Below, in pieces: positions 7,697 through 16,782 of a DNA stretch of 46,585 bases. Position 1 is the first letter of the stretch. Every line of letters begins with the position of its first letter. The notes below the pieces were generated by a model. That model was given only the letters and a program-made list of their open reading frames with translations. It made no database searches and was not told the DNA's origin. Source of the DNA: an uncultured bacterium. Lineage in GTDB: Bacteria > Bdellovibrionota_C > UBA2361 > JANWWW01. The DNA lies in contig CALHSA010000031.1 of the NCBI GenBank assembly GCA_938038205.1, positions 1 to 46,585 of the forward strand, given 5' to 3'. The translations under genes were made by a program, and so were the position numbers.

Positions 7697-8707
7697 ATGA
7701 TAAAAATTGGAATTAATGGTTTAGGAAGGATAGGTAGAACTGTACTCAGAGCATTATACAATGGGTACAACAAGAGTGATATTCAGGTTGTAGCAGTTAA
7801 TGACATTGGAAATATCAATGTAATTGGGCATTTACTGAAGTATGATTCCAATTACGGTGAGTTCCCAGGAAAAATTGAATGGGATGACACTTTCTTATAT
7901 CTAGGGAGCGATAAGATAAGATTTGTTAGTGAAAGTTCAATCGAGAATATCCCTTGGGGTGATTTGGGAGTAGATATAGTGCTTGAATGCACAGGAGTTT
8001 TTACAAGTAAGGAAAAAGCTGGCTTACATCTAAATCAAGGTGCAAAAAGGGTACTTGTGTCAGCTCCGTGTGATGGTTCTGATCTTACAGTTGTTTATGG
8101 TGTTAACCATCACGAATTTAACCCAGACGAACACTTTGTTTTAAGCTCAGCTTCTTGTACTACAAATTGTGTGGCCCCTGTTTGTAAAGTTTTACATGAT
8201 GAATTTGGTATAGAAAGTGCAATCATGAGCACTGCTCACGCTTATACAAATGATCAAAGGATTCTTGATTTACCTCACAAAGATTTGAGGAGAGCTAGAG
8301 CAGCTGCACTATCTATCATTCCAACTACAACCGGGGCAGCTAAAGCAGTATCTAAAGTTATGCCAGATTTAAAAAATAAAATCGATGGTTTAGCATTACG
8401 AGTTCCAGTTCCGGTGGTATCGGTTGTTGATCTTGTTGCTAAATTGAGTAGCAGTAACTTAGATAAACAAAAAATTAATGAAGCATTTAGAAGTCATAGT
8501 CAGAAGGAGTTAAGTGGTATTTTAGGAGTATCAGAAGAGCCTTTGGTATCTGTTGATTTTAAAGGGAGTAAATACTCTGCTGTGGTGGATCTTGACTTAA
8601 CCATGGTGGTTGGAGATTTGGTGAAAGTTGTTGCATGGTATGATAATGAGTATGCTTTTAGTTGTAGGATGTTAGATTGTGTCAAGTGGATGGCTTCCAG
8701 ACAATAA
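7697..8707 (+). CDS. gap: Glyceraldehyde-3-phosphate dehydrogenase
   Basis: This is a glycolytic GAPDH of 336 residues from the ATG at 7697, which gives the canonical IKIGINGLGRIGR N-terminus; an in-frame ATG at 7676 would add seven non-conserved residues. The catalytic Cys is residue 154 in SSASCTTNC, followed by HAYTNDQRILDLPHKDLRRAR and a WYDNE tail. No pgk follows; it stands alone, divergent from tolQ and convergent with sucA. The residues after VAVND (GNI) differ from the common LT/PxD, and cofactor preference cannot be read from that alone. Confidence 0.95.
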   Translation: MIKIGINGLGRIGRTVLRALYNGYNKSDIQVVAVNDIGNINVIGHLLKYDSNYGEFPGKIEWDDTFLYLGSDKIRFVSESSIENIPWGDLGVDIVLECTGVFTSKEKAGLHLNQGAKRVLVSAPCDGSDLTVVYGVNHHEFNPDEHFVLSSASCTTNCVAPVCKVLHDEFGIESAIMSTAHAYTNDQRILDLPHKDLRRARAAALSIIPTTTGAAKAVSKVMPDLKNKIDGLALRVPVPVVSVVDLVAKLSSSNLDKQKINEAFRSHSQKELSGILGVSEEPLVSVDFKGSKYSAVVDLDLTMVVGDLVKVVAWYDNEYAFSCRMLDCVKWMASRQ

Positions 8708-8715
8708 AGTTAGGA

Positions 8716-11199
8716 CTAAACTGTAACTTGCTGTAGAATTTTAATAAGATTTTCCTGTTGATTTGCAAACGTTTTCTCAAAGCCCACTGCTGGCACAGTT
8801 TCTTCCTCAGGAGCAATAACTTCAATGTTAAGATTTTTAAATTTCAATGCAAACCAAGGCCAAACTCCTTGATTAAGGGGTTCCTCCTGGAAAAATATAA
8901 TTCTATCATAGCGAGCTAAAATTTTGTTAATTTGCTCGGGAAGTGGATATATTTGATCAAGCGCTAAAATATCACCAGTGTAGTTATCTATAACAGAATA
9001 AAATGCTTTACCAAAACAAACTACGATTTGCTTCGTTCCTCTCTCCAAATAAGTGTACCCAGGGTGAGGGGAGAATGGAAACTGTAGATTCTCAATAAAG
9101 GTTCGTTTTTGTCTTAGAAGGCTTTTTGGGGTGAACAAAATTAAAGGCTTATCCTCAGAAATTTGCGATATCAAGAAGCTAAGATAGGAGTGAGCAGATG
9201 AGGGAATAACTAATCTCCATTGATCTTTTGCGCTAAGAGTCAGAAATCTTTCAATCCTTGCACTGGAATGCTCTGGCCCCGCTCCCTCTTGACCATGGGG
9301 AAGCAGTAGTGTAATTGGAAATCTTGTTTGCCATTTCTGATATGAGCTTGATAAGTACTGATCTATTACAATTTGCGCACCATTGACAAAGTCTCCGAAT
9401 TGAGCCTCCCATAAGCAGAAAAACTCTGGATTAAGAGATAAGCCTGTTTCAAAACCTAGCGCAGCATACTCACTTAAAGCACTGTTAAAAATCTCAACAT
9501 TTTGGGTTGAAAATCCGGTTAGGACATTTACTGATTCTTCCGTTTCGGTGTCCCAAACACATATTTGACGATGACCAAAGGTTCCTCTCTTTGAATCTTC
9601 TCCAACAAGTCTCAATATTTTACCGCTTTTAAGCACTATGCCAAAAGCAATTAGCTCAGCTAGTCCCCAATCGATTGGTCCGGCATTATTAAGTGATTCA
9701 AATCTTTTTCTGTATAATTCATCAATTTTTGGATGGAGCTTGACTTTAGAGATTTGTTTTTCAATATGCTCAGCGAGTTCTTTTAAAAAGTTATTTGTAA
9801 GAATAGTAAAAGGTGAAACCTCTCTCTTAAAACTTCTTTGTATGAAATAAGGCATGGGTGTTGGTTTAGGGTTTCCTGCAAGTATTTTACATTTTTCAGT
9901 CAGATCATCACCGAAACCCCATTTTCTGATGTATTCCAACGGAGCAGGGGTTATTTGCTTTATTTCTGAGTACATTTTTGGTTGAGTTACAGTTGGGTCA
10001 TCTGTTTCATTATGACCATGTTTTCTGTAGCCAAAGAGATGGACCACACAATCTTTTTTAAATGTAGTGCAAAATTCAAAAGCTGTTACAGTTGCTTGAA
10101 TAACAGAATCGTAATCCATGCTATTAACATATATGACTGGAATTGAATAAGTTTTAAATATGTCACTAGCAAATTCGGTTGATTTTTCTTCCTTGGGATT
10201 CGCTGTAAATCCAATCAGGTTATCAAGTACAAAATGAATTACTGGTGGAGTATTAAAGCCCTCGCAGTTAATAAAGTTAAGTAATTCTTGGTTAACTCCC
10301 TGGCCACATAAGGCTGAATTTCCATGTGCCAGGATTCCTAGGGTTTCACCGATAATTCGACTCGAGCCGTATAAATAACCGTATAAAATAGGATTAATCG
10401 ATTCTAAATGACTAGGATTAGGTAATACATCTAGTCTTATCTTTTGATTTTCAAAAATCTCCTCTGTCGAGAAGCCCCAATGGTATTTAACATCACCTGT
10501 AATATCTTTTTCAAGGATAATATCATTAGAGAAACCTGCCAAAATTGATTCCAGTGGCAACCCTGCCCAAATATGTAAGGCCGCCAACCTACCTCTATGT
10601 GGTAATGCCAGAATGAGATTTTTCAAGTTTGCTTTTGCACTTAAAGCTTTTAGAAGCACTAAAGAACCAATAAAACTTTCAAGTCCTTCTACAGAGAATC
10701 TTTTCGCTCCAACAAATCTCTTGTGTAAAAATTCCTCAAAAAATAATGCTTTTAATGCTGCAGTTAAAAAAATCTCTCTAAAATTTTGAAATGATGCTGT
10801 TTTGTCTATAAAAAGTTTATCTAAAAAATACCTTATTTCAGCTGGTTTCAGGTAGCTAAGATTTATTCCTAGAGGCTTTTTAAACTTAATAATTTCCTCT
10901 TTGAAATCAGCTTTGATTTTTTCAGTCTCTAAATTCATATCAAGCGCCGTCAAATAGTCCAGAAACTCTTTGAAGAGGTCATCCTCACTTTTTTGGTCGA
11001 AAAAAACAGTACATGATTTGAGTGGAATAATATCAGCAAGTTTATAACCTTTTCCTAAAAGCCAGGACCTTATTAATTCGCCCGTTAAATCTGATGTACT
11101 ATCAATTCTGGTTTCACTAAAATAACCGCCTTTTTTAAAGCCATTGAGAGATTCTTCAACAAGCCATGAATTAATCCCAAAAATGTTATCTACATCCAT
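8716..11199 (-). CDS. sucA: 2-oxoglutarate dehydrogenase E1 component
   Basis: This 827-residue protein has a SucA-type N-terminus (INSWLVEESLNGF) and a conserved thiamin diphosphate core. The catalytic histidines are kept (H201 in LPHRGRL, H240 in DVKYHWGFS), as are NPSHLE and the C-terminal LWEAQFGDFVNGAQ and GPEHSSARIER. It is about 100 residues shorter than E. coli SucA. The metal-binding motif is unusual: GDAA reads GNSA (Asn at 294) and INNQVGFT reads LDNLIGFT (Asp 326, Asn 327). The missing Asp is normally a magnesium ligand. No sucB or lpd is nearby. The E1 family is clear, but activity and exact substrate should be treated as open. Confidence 0.88.
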   Translation of the reverse strand: MDVDNIFGINSWLVEESLNGFKKGGYFSETRIDSTSDLTGELIRSWLLGKGYKLADIIPLKSCTVFFDQKSEDDLFKEFLDYLTALDMNLETEKIKADFKEEIIKFKKPLGINLSYLKPAEIRYFLDKLFIDKTASFQNFREIFLTAALKALFFEEFLHKRFVGAKRFSVEGLESFIGSLVLLKALSAKANLKNLILALPHRGRLAALHIWAGLPLESILAGFSNDIILEKDITGDVKYHWGFSTEEIFENQKIRLDVLPNPSHLESINPILYGYLYGSSRIIGETLGILAHGNSALCGQGVNQELLNFINCEGFNTPPVIHFVLDNLIGFTANPKEEKSTEFASDIFKTYSIPVIYVNSMDYDSVIQATVTAFEFCTTFKKDCVVHLFGYRKHGHNETDDPTVTQPKMYSEIKQITPAPLEYIRKWGFGDDLTEKCKILAGNPKPTPMPYFIQRSFKREVSPFTILTNNFLKELAEHIEKQISKVKLHPKIDELYRKRFESLNNAGPIDWGLAELIAFGIVLKSGKILRLVGEDSKRGTFGHRQICVWDTETEESVNVLTGFSTQNVEIFNSALSEYAALGFETGLSLNPEFFCLWEAQFGDFVNGAQIVIDQYLSSSYQKWQTRFPITLLLPHGQEGAGPEHSSARIERFLTLSAKDQWRLVIPSSAHSYLSFLISQISEDKPLILFTPKSLLRQKRTFIENLQFPFSPHPGYTYLERGTKQIVVCFGKAFYSVIDNYTGDILALDQIYPLPEQINKILARYDRIIFFQEEPLNQGVWPWFALKFKNLNIEVIAPEEETVPAVGFEKTFANQQENLIKILQQVTV

Positions 11200-11283
11200 T
11201 TCTGTCTAAATAATTAAGATTCTATTAAAACTGAAGTATTTTAAAAACTATTCCGATATATAACTGGGAGCATCTAAATTTTT

Positions 11284-11607
11284 ATGAAGGTTGATAGATT
11301 TTGGTTAGAGGAGACCACTTTAAATGAGGTAATAAGATCAGAAAATGATTTAATGCTAGGTATTCTCTTAAATGCGCTATACGACCTGCTAAAAAAGGGT
11401 CGAGAGCGTCGCTTGGCTCTTGATTATTTTCTAAGCAAAGATGAAGATTGGCCATTCTCCTTTAATTTTGTCTGTAAACACCTTGGAATTAATAGAATGG
11501 AATTTTTAAAAACTTTGGGTATAACCGAGTGTGGTCAGAAGCTGGATATTAAAAAAATAAAAAAACTTCCAAAATCTATCATGCCGTTAAAGGCCGGTTG
11601 TAATTAA
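11284..11607 (+). CDS. Small conserved-looking hypothetical protein with a WPFSF motif
   Basis: This 107-residue soluble protein is predicted mostly helical, with a Lys-rich C-terminus. The central stretch FLSKDEDWPFSFNFVCKHLGI resembles short uncharacterised proteins of deltaproteobacterial lineages that share a (W/Y)PFSF...C..LG pattern; I cannot name the family with confidence. There is no signal peptide, membrane helix or known catalytic motif. It lies divergent from sucA (84-base gap) and convergent with the LytM-like gene. It may be a small DNA-associated or regulatory protein, but that is a guess. Confidence 0.6.
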   Translation: MKVDRFWLEETTLNEVIRSENDLMLGILLNALYDLLKKGRERRLALDYFLSKDEDWPFSFNFVCKHLGINRMEFLKTLGITECGQKLDIKKIKKLPKSIMPLKAGCN

Positions 11608-11626
11608 ACTAACTCTTTCAAGTATT

Positions 11627-12877
11627 TTATTTTAGAACTGCGGATTCTAGAGGGGTTAGAGGTAAGTTCCCTAGACGTTTCTTTGCTTGTGCAGCAACTT
11701 TTATAAAATTTTGAGTAAAAATCCTACTATTAAAAAACGTATCTGGATCAATAAATTTATCTCTAAGTTTGACATATACACCAAAAGGGCCTTTAACAGA
11801 CCCCAAAATTATACCCTGAGAGCATTTATTCCCCTGAGTTAAATAACTTTTATCTAAGTTCGTAAAGATTAACCTTAATCCAGCACCAATATTTAATGAC
11901 ACTGTAATGTGTCCTCTTCCTGGAATAACTTTCTCAATAACTCCATCCGTAGGACATTCAAGTTGAGTGCTGGATAAAGGGTCAATCCACAACCCGCGAA
12001 AGTTAATATTATCTATGCTATCTCCAAAGTTAGCCAACGTCTTGCTGCTTTTTAATCCTAATCTAGGCGGAACATCCCCAAATATTCGCTTAGTTTGAGA
12101 TAATTCACTAATAGCTGCGATTATACCTTCAGCTTCTACAATCCTATCCAATAAAATTTTTGAAATTTCTAAATTTTTACCTACTTTTTCTGGTTGAGTG
12201 AAATTAGTTGTGCATCTTTCTTCAGTCAAGTTGCCGGCTTTGTCTACCGCTGTAATAAACTCTGTGCCAGTAAGGATACTGAAAAAATTACCTAACGGGA
12301 GATTTTCATCATACTCATTAGCACTTAAAATTGTGAATTTTTGAAAACCGTCTCTTAAAAAAATTTCTGATAAGTTAGCATCAGATACTGAAAAAAAACA
12401 TATGTAAGGAGAACCTAAAAGGGAGGTATCTGGCTTAGAAATGAATCTAATTTTTGGTGGGGTTGAGTCCAAAATTAACTTATACTCAACTGTTTTAGTA
12501 TTTTTTTTTCGCGAATTATCTGTTGCAGTAACTAAAACAATAATTTCTCCATCCCTGAAGACATTTAAAAAATTCTCTTCAACTTCAATATTAATTTTAT
12601 GCTCCCTCTCACCAAATAATTGAACATTAACTAACTCCATACTTTCTGAGTCTTGCATTAAAACGACTCGTGACCGATGTAAGCCAGATATTTCATCTTT
12701 CGCCCTTACTTTTAAAATAAATCTTTTCTTACTCATGACTGGTGACGCATTATCAAATTCAATGTAGGGTGGTTTAGAATCAAAAATTTTTAGAATAAGG
12801 TGAGTTCCCACTGTTAAGAAAAAAGCTGCAACGAAAACAGAAAGATATATAAGCCATTTTTTCACACTAGTTATCAC
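11627..12877 (-). CDS. Membrane-anchored protein with a degenerate LytM/M23 domain
   Basis: This 416-residue protein has one N-terminal membrane helix (about 8-30), one or two Ig-like beta domains (about 35-220, with STPPKIRF and TAVDKAGN motifs) and a C-terminal beta domain like M23 peptidases (about 265-385). The zinc ligands are missing. The HxGxD position reads FRGLWID (293-299) and the HxH position reads GVY (366-368). The surrounding pattern DGVIEKVIPGRGHITVSLNIGAG is kept. It is therefore probably a non-catalytic LytM protein, such as an activator of amidases or a cell-wall scaffold. It lies downstream of rpoH on the same strand. Confidence 0.65.
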   Translation of the reverse strand: MITSVKKWLIYLSVFVAAFFLTVGTHLILKIFDSKPPYIEFDNASPVMSKKRFILKVRAKDEISGLHRSRVVLMQDSESMELVNVQLFGEREHKINIEVEENFLNVFRDGEIIVLVTATDNSRKKNTKTVEYKLILDSTPPKIRFISKPDTSLLGSPYICFFSVSDANLSEIFLRDGFQKFTILSANEYDENLPLGNFFSILTGTEFITAVDKAGNLTEERCTTNFTQPEKVGKNLEISKILLDRIVEAEGIIAAISELSQTKRIFGDVPPRLGLKSSKTLANFGDSIDNINFRGLWIDPLSSTQLECPTDGVIEKVIPGRGHITVSLNIGAGLRLIFTNLDKSYLTQGNKCSQGIILGSVKGPFGVYVKLRDKFIDPDTFFNSRIFTQNFIKVAAQAKKRLGNLPLTPLESAVLK

Positions 12878-12926
12878 AGTAAGGATTCTACTGCATCGAT
12901 CTTTTCGGGAAAACTAACTGAGTCTC

Positions 12927-13820
12927 TTATTCGACCATTAACTCCTCTCTGAATCTATCAAGTAAAAACTGTTTTAGTGATTCTTTTATCTTATTTTCAA
13001 TTTGACGAACCCTTTCGATGCTGATTCCAAGATCGTCCGACAATTCCTGTAAAGTGCTCTTGTTCTCATTGATTAATCTTTTCATAAACACCTCTCGATC
13101 TCTTTCCGGTAAACTCCTTGCGAACAGTTCAAGTGATTTCTTGATTTGCTCCAGAAACTCCTTTTTAAAAACTTCATTTTCTATGTCAACGGAGGTATCC
13201 GGTATGCTTTGCTCGTATGATCTACCATTTGAATCTCCGCCAACCTGTTCGTTTAAGCTTACCTCTCTAAAATTCATTCTGTGTTTAACCTCTAATATTT
13301 TCTCTTCACTCACACCTAGACTATCTGCCAGTTTTTTAATTGCCTTATTTTGATCACTTCCTTCATTTTCATTCTTTAAGTTTTTACCAAGATTGAAAAA
13401 AAGCTTTCTCTCTGTCTGGTTTGTGCCAAGCTTTACCAATCTAAAATTGTCTAGTATGTATTTAATTATATATGCCTTTATCCAAAATACAGCGTACGTT
13501 GGAAATCTTACCCCCTTGAAGGGATTAAAGTTCCGGACAGCCTCTATCAACCCTATAGTTCCCTCCTGAACTAAATCCGCTAAATCCTGAGCCGATTTTT
13601 TATATTCTTTTGCGAGTTTTATTACAAGCCATAAATTGGCCATAATAAGCTTTTTTGCAGATTCTATATCTTTTTCAGTGTAATACTTTATTGCCAAGGA
13701 CTTTTCCTCTTCACGTGTTAATCTTTGTGATAGAACCAATCCTGGTTTACTTAAAATTAAATGCGGCCTCAAGGAGTGATCAAGTGGGATAAGGGACTTC
13801 TTATTTTTCCTGCTGGCCAT
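12927..13820 (-). CDS. rpoH: RNA polymerase heat-shock sigma factor
   Basis: This 297-residue sigma-70-family protein has region 2 (DLVQEGTIGLIEAVRNFNP...FPTYAVFWI) and region 4 (ELSDDLGISIERVRQIE). The RpoH box is clear as QTERKLFFNL near residues 140-150; this marks it as the heat-shock type rather than RpoD or FliA. It lacks the long region 1 of RpoD. A TATACT element at 13831-13826 lies five bases before the ATG, so its transcript may lack a leader. If so, it cannot use the long 5' thermosensor hairpin known from E. coli rpoH. Confidence 0.92.
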   Translation of the reverse strand: MASRKNKKSLIPLDHSLRPHLILSKPGLVLSQRLTREEEKSLAIKYYTEKDIESAKKLIMANLWLVIKLAKEYKKSAQDLADLVQEGTIGLIEAVRNFNPFKGVRFPTYAVFWIKAYIIKYILDNFRLVKLGTNQTERKLFFNLGKNLKNENEGSDQNKAIKKLADSLGVSEEKILEVKHRMNFREVSLNEQVGGDSNGRSYEQSIPDTSVDIENEVFKKEFLEQIKKSLELFARSLPERDREVFMKRLINENKSTLQELSDDLGISIERVRQIENKIKESLKQFLLDRFREELMVE

Positions 13821-13883
13821 GTATGAGTATATTCTAAAGAATTTTTTTTTCTATGTCGAAATTTTGGTAGAAGTGTAGGCTTT

Positions 13884-15581
13884 GTGATAAGGGAGCGATT
13901 TCTTAATATTCTTGTTGATTCAAATGTTATAGAGCAGAGTCAAAAAAATCAGGTTTTGCAAATTATCGAGGCTGAAGGACTTGATTTATACTCAGCTTGT
14001 AGCAAACTTAGTGGAGTTTCTCCCTCTGAGCTACTATCAATAGTTGCAGATAGCTTAGGAGTTAAAGCAATTAAACTTGATGAGATCGAACTTGATCAGA
14101 GTCTTGTAGAGGTTATTCCAAGAAATTTAGCTCAGAAATATAAAGTAATCCCAATCAAGAAAGAGGGGAAAACTTTAGAGGTTGCTCTTGTTGACCCTAC
14201 GAATATTGTTATTATTAATGAACTAAAATTTATAACTTCTCACGATCTTAAGGTTTTTCTGATATCTGATGTTGAATTTGAGAAAGGTTTTGAGAATTTA
14301 TACGAGAATAATCAACTCGATAAAATAATTGACGATATCTCAGCGTCAGAAGGAAGTGTTGAAATTGTTGAAAATGAGGAGACAGTAAATCTTTCTGACT
14401 TGGAGAAACAGTCTGAAAGTGCTCCCGTAGTCAAACTTGTAAATGCTTTGATTGTAGATGCGATAAAAAAAAGAGCATCAGATGTTCACTTTGAGCCCTT
14501 TGAGAAGTACTTAAGAATCAGGTTTAGAATCGATGGTATTCTCTATGAGGTTATGCGGGTGCCGTTGAAACTTAAAAATAGTGTTCTCTCAAGAATAAAG
14601 ATAATGGCTGGCTTAGATATTTCCGAAAGACGTTTACCTCAGGATGGTCGGATTAAACTTTTAATGGGGAGTAAAGAGATTGATTTTAGAGTAAACACCA
14701 TTCCAACTGTTTTTGGGGAGAAAGCTGTTTTAAGGGTTCTAGATAAGAGTAATCTACATTTAGACTTAAAAACTTTAGGCTTCGAGAATTTTCAACTTGA
14801 GCTATTTAGAGAGGCAATCAAGAGGCCATATGGCTTGGTTCTTGTAGTTGGCCCTACTGGTAGTGGTAAAACAACTACTCTGTACTCTGCAATAATGGAA
14901 CTGAATCAACCTTCTCTTAACATAAGCACAATTGAGGATCCGGTGGAGTATCAGCTACCTGGTATAAATCAGCTGCAAACAAATGAAGAGATTGGTTTAA
15001 CCTTTGCATCTGCATTGAGGGCTTTTATGCGGCAGGACCCAGATATTATTCTTGTAGGAGAAATAAGAGATCTTGAAACAGCAGAGATTTCAGTAAAAGC
15101 TTCTCTAACTGGACACTTGGTACTATCTACACTTCACACCAATGACTCTACTTCAACCATTACCAGGCTTCTAAACATGGGGGTTGAGCCGTTTTTAGTC
15201 TCGACATCTTTAAACCTGATTATTGCTCAAAGATTATTACGCAGGGTTTGTGCAAATTGTGCTGAGCCCTATGAGGTTCATCCAGAAGCTCTATTAGATC
15301 TTGGTTTTTACGAATCAGAGATAAATTCAGTCACTCCTATCAAAGGAAGAGGATGTAAAAATTGCTCTGATACCGGCTATCGAGGGAGAGTTGCGATATA
15401 TGAGGTGTTAGCGGTTGATGATGAGATTAAGGACTTGATTCTAGGGGGTGTAACAGCTGTTGAGCTTAGGAGACATGCCAAAAGAAAGGGACTTCAAACG
15501 CTTAGAAGGTCAGCCTTGAATAAAGTCCTTGAAGGAGTAACAAGCTTAGAAGAGGTTGTAAGAGTAACAGTTAAAGATTAG
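13884..15581 (+). CDS. pilB: Type IV pilus extension ATPase PilB
   Basis: This 565-residue GspE/PilB-family ATPase starts at a GTG. It has an N-terminal MshEN-type domain (about 1-150), an N2 domain, and the ATPase core: Walker A GPTGSGKT at 323-330, aspartate box STIEDPVEYQLPGINQLQ, Walker B DPDIILVGEIRD, and His box LSTLHTND. The zinc-binding cysteines are CANC (456-459) and CKNC (491-494). It powers pilus polymerisation at the inner membrane. The stop codon lies one base before pilC. GspE of a type II system is possible, but the following regulator with a PilS-type sensor supports type IV pili. Confidence 0.93.
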   Translation: MIRERFLNILVDSNVIEQSQKNQVLQIIEAEGLDLYSACSKLSGVSPSELLSIVADSLGVKAIKLDEIELDQSLVEVIPRNLAQKYKVIPIKKEGKTLEVALVDPTNIVIINELKFITSHDLKVFLISDVEFEKGFENLYENNQLDKIIDDISASEGSVEIVENEETVNLSDLEKQSESAPVVKLVNALIVDAIKKRASDVHFEPFEKYLRIRFRIDGILYEVMRVPLKLKNSVLSRIKIMAGLDISERRLPQDGRIKLLMGSKEIDFRVNTIPTVFGEKAVLRVLDKSNLHLDLKTLGFENFQLELFREAIKRPYGLVLVVGPTGSGKTTTLYSAIMELNQPSLNISTIEDPVEYQLPGINQLQTNEEIGLTFASALRAFMRQDPDIILVGEIRDLETAEISVKASLTGHLVLSTLHTNDSTSTITRLLNMGVEPFLVSTSLNLIIAQRLLRRVCANCAEPYEVHPEALLDLGFYESEINSVTPIKGRGCKNCSDTGYRGRVAIYEVLAVDDEIKDLILGGVTAVELRRHAKRKGLQTLRRSALNKVLEGVTSLEEVVRVTVKD

Positions 15582-15582
15582 T

Positions 15583-16782
15583 ATGCCAAGGTATAAGTAC
15601 GAGCAGAGAGATAAAAGTGGAAAAATTAAAGAAGGGTATATAACTGCAAGAAATGAAGATGAAGCAAGGATTCTCCTTCAAAAAAGAGGGATCCAGCCTG
15701 TTAGCTTAATTGAGACAAAACTTTTTGGTGTTCAGTTTTTTACTGGAAAAGTTAAGTTAAAAGATTTAGTTCTTTTTACTCGGCAATTTGCAACTTTGGT
15801 ATCCGCAGGATTACCAATTAATCAGGCCCTGGATTTACTAGCAAGGCAAACAGAGTCTAAAACTCTATCTAGAGTTTTAGATCAAATTAGGAAAAAAATT
15901 GAATCTGGCCAAAGTTTATACGACAGTTTCAGTGAGCATCAGAGAGTTTTTGATCGATTATATTGCAATTTGTTAAGTGCTGGTGAGCAAGGAGGTTTTT
16001 TAGATAAAGTTCTAAATAGATTAGCCGGATATCTTGAAAAAACAGCTAAATTAAAAAGAGAGTTAAAGGTAGCCTTAATTTACCCTTTAATTTTAGTTTT
16101 CGTTTCAGTTGTCGTTGTAGCAGTTATTCTGATATTTGTTATTCCAACCTTTAAAGAAATCTTCTCTGAATTTGGTGCCGCTTTACCTTTACCCACAAGA
16201 ATTGTGATAGAAATATCAAATTTTCTTGTAGCCTACTGGTATCTGATATTTGGAGCTATAGGTCTTCTTGGATTTTTTTCTTTCAAGTACTTTAAAAGTG
16301 AAAAGGGTAGAAAATTTTTAGATCCTCTAATTCTAAAACTTCCTGTTTTTGGGAAAATTGCGCTTAAAGCTTCGATAGCGAAATTTACCAGAACTCTCTC
16401 TACAATGCTTTCTAGCGGAGTCCCAATAATTCAGTCTCTTGAGTCATGTGCAAAAGTAGCTGGAAATGTAGTTATTGAAGAAATCATTAAGGTTTCTACT
16501 AAGTCTATTTCTGAAGGAAAATCATTAAATGAAACTCTAAAGCAATTTCCGATTTTCCCTCCTATGGTAATAGGGATGATTGCTGTTGGGGAAAGTACGG
16601 GAGCTCTGGATGCAATGCTTGAGAAGTTGGCAGGTTTTTATGAGGAGGAGGTAGAAACTGCGATTCAATCCATGAAGCAGCTTGTTGAACCCGTATTAAT
16701 TCTAATTATTGGGGCGATAATAGGGGGTCTTGTGATTGCCATGTACTTACCGATATTTAAACTTGGTTCGGTGATTGGATGA
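15583..16782 (+). CDS. pilC: Type IV pilus inner-membrane platform protein PilC
   Basis: This 399-residue GspF/PilC family protein begins MPRYKYEQRDKSGKIKEG. It has two homologous cytoplasmic helical domains (about 65-165 and 270-370) and three membrane segments (about 165-190, 210-230 and 370-392). LVSAGLPINQALDLL and MLSSGVPIIQSLE are the paired domain signatures. It transmits PilB movements to the pilus base. It is translationally linked to pilB and overlaps the next gene by four bases. Pilin, pilT, pilD and pilM-Q are not in the window. Confidence 0.93.
   Translation: MPRYKYEQRDKSGKIKEGYITARNEDEARILLQKRGIQPVSLIETKLFGVQFFTGKVKLKDLVLFTRQFATLVSAGLPINQALDLLARQTESKTLSRVLDQIRKKIESGQSLYDSFSEHQRVFDRLYCNLLSAGEQGGFLDKVLNRLAGYLEKTAKLKRELKVALIYPLILVFVSVVVVAVILIFVIPTFKEIFSEFGAALPLPTRIVIEISNFLVAYWYLIFGAIGLLGFFSFKYFKSEKGRKFLDPLILKLPVFGKIALKASIAKFTRTLSTMLSSGVPIIQSLESCAKVAGNVVIEEIIKVSTKSISEGKSLNETLKQFPIFPPMVIGMIAVGESTGALDAMLEKLAGFYEEEVETAIQSMKQLVEPVLILIIGAIIGGLVIAMYLPIFKLGSVIG

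Noticed and set aside
7651-7773. Extension of tolQ to an ATG at 7773
   Set aside because: The extra N-terminus lies antisense to the conserved gap N-terminus and has no TolQ character; the GTG at 7650 gives a normal-length protein.
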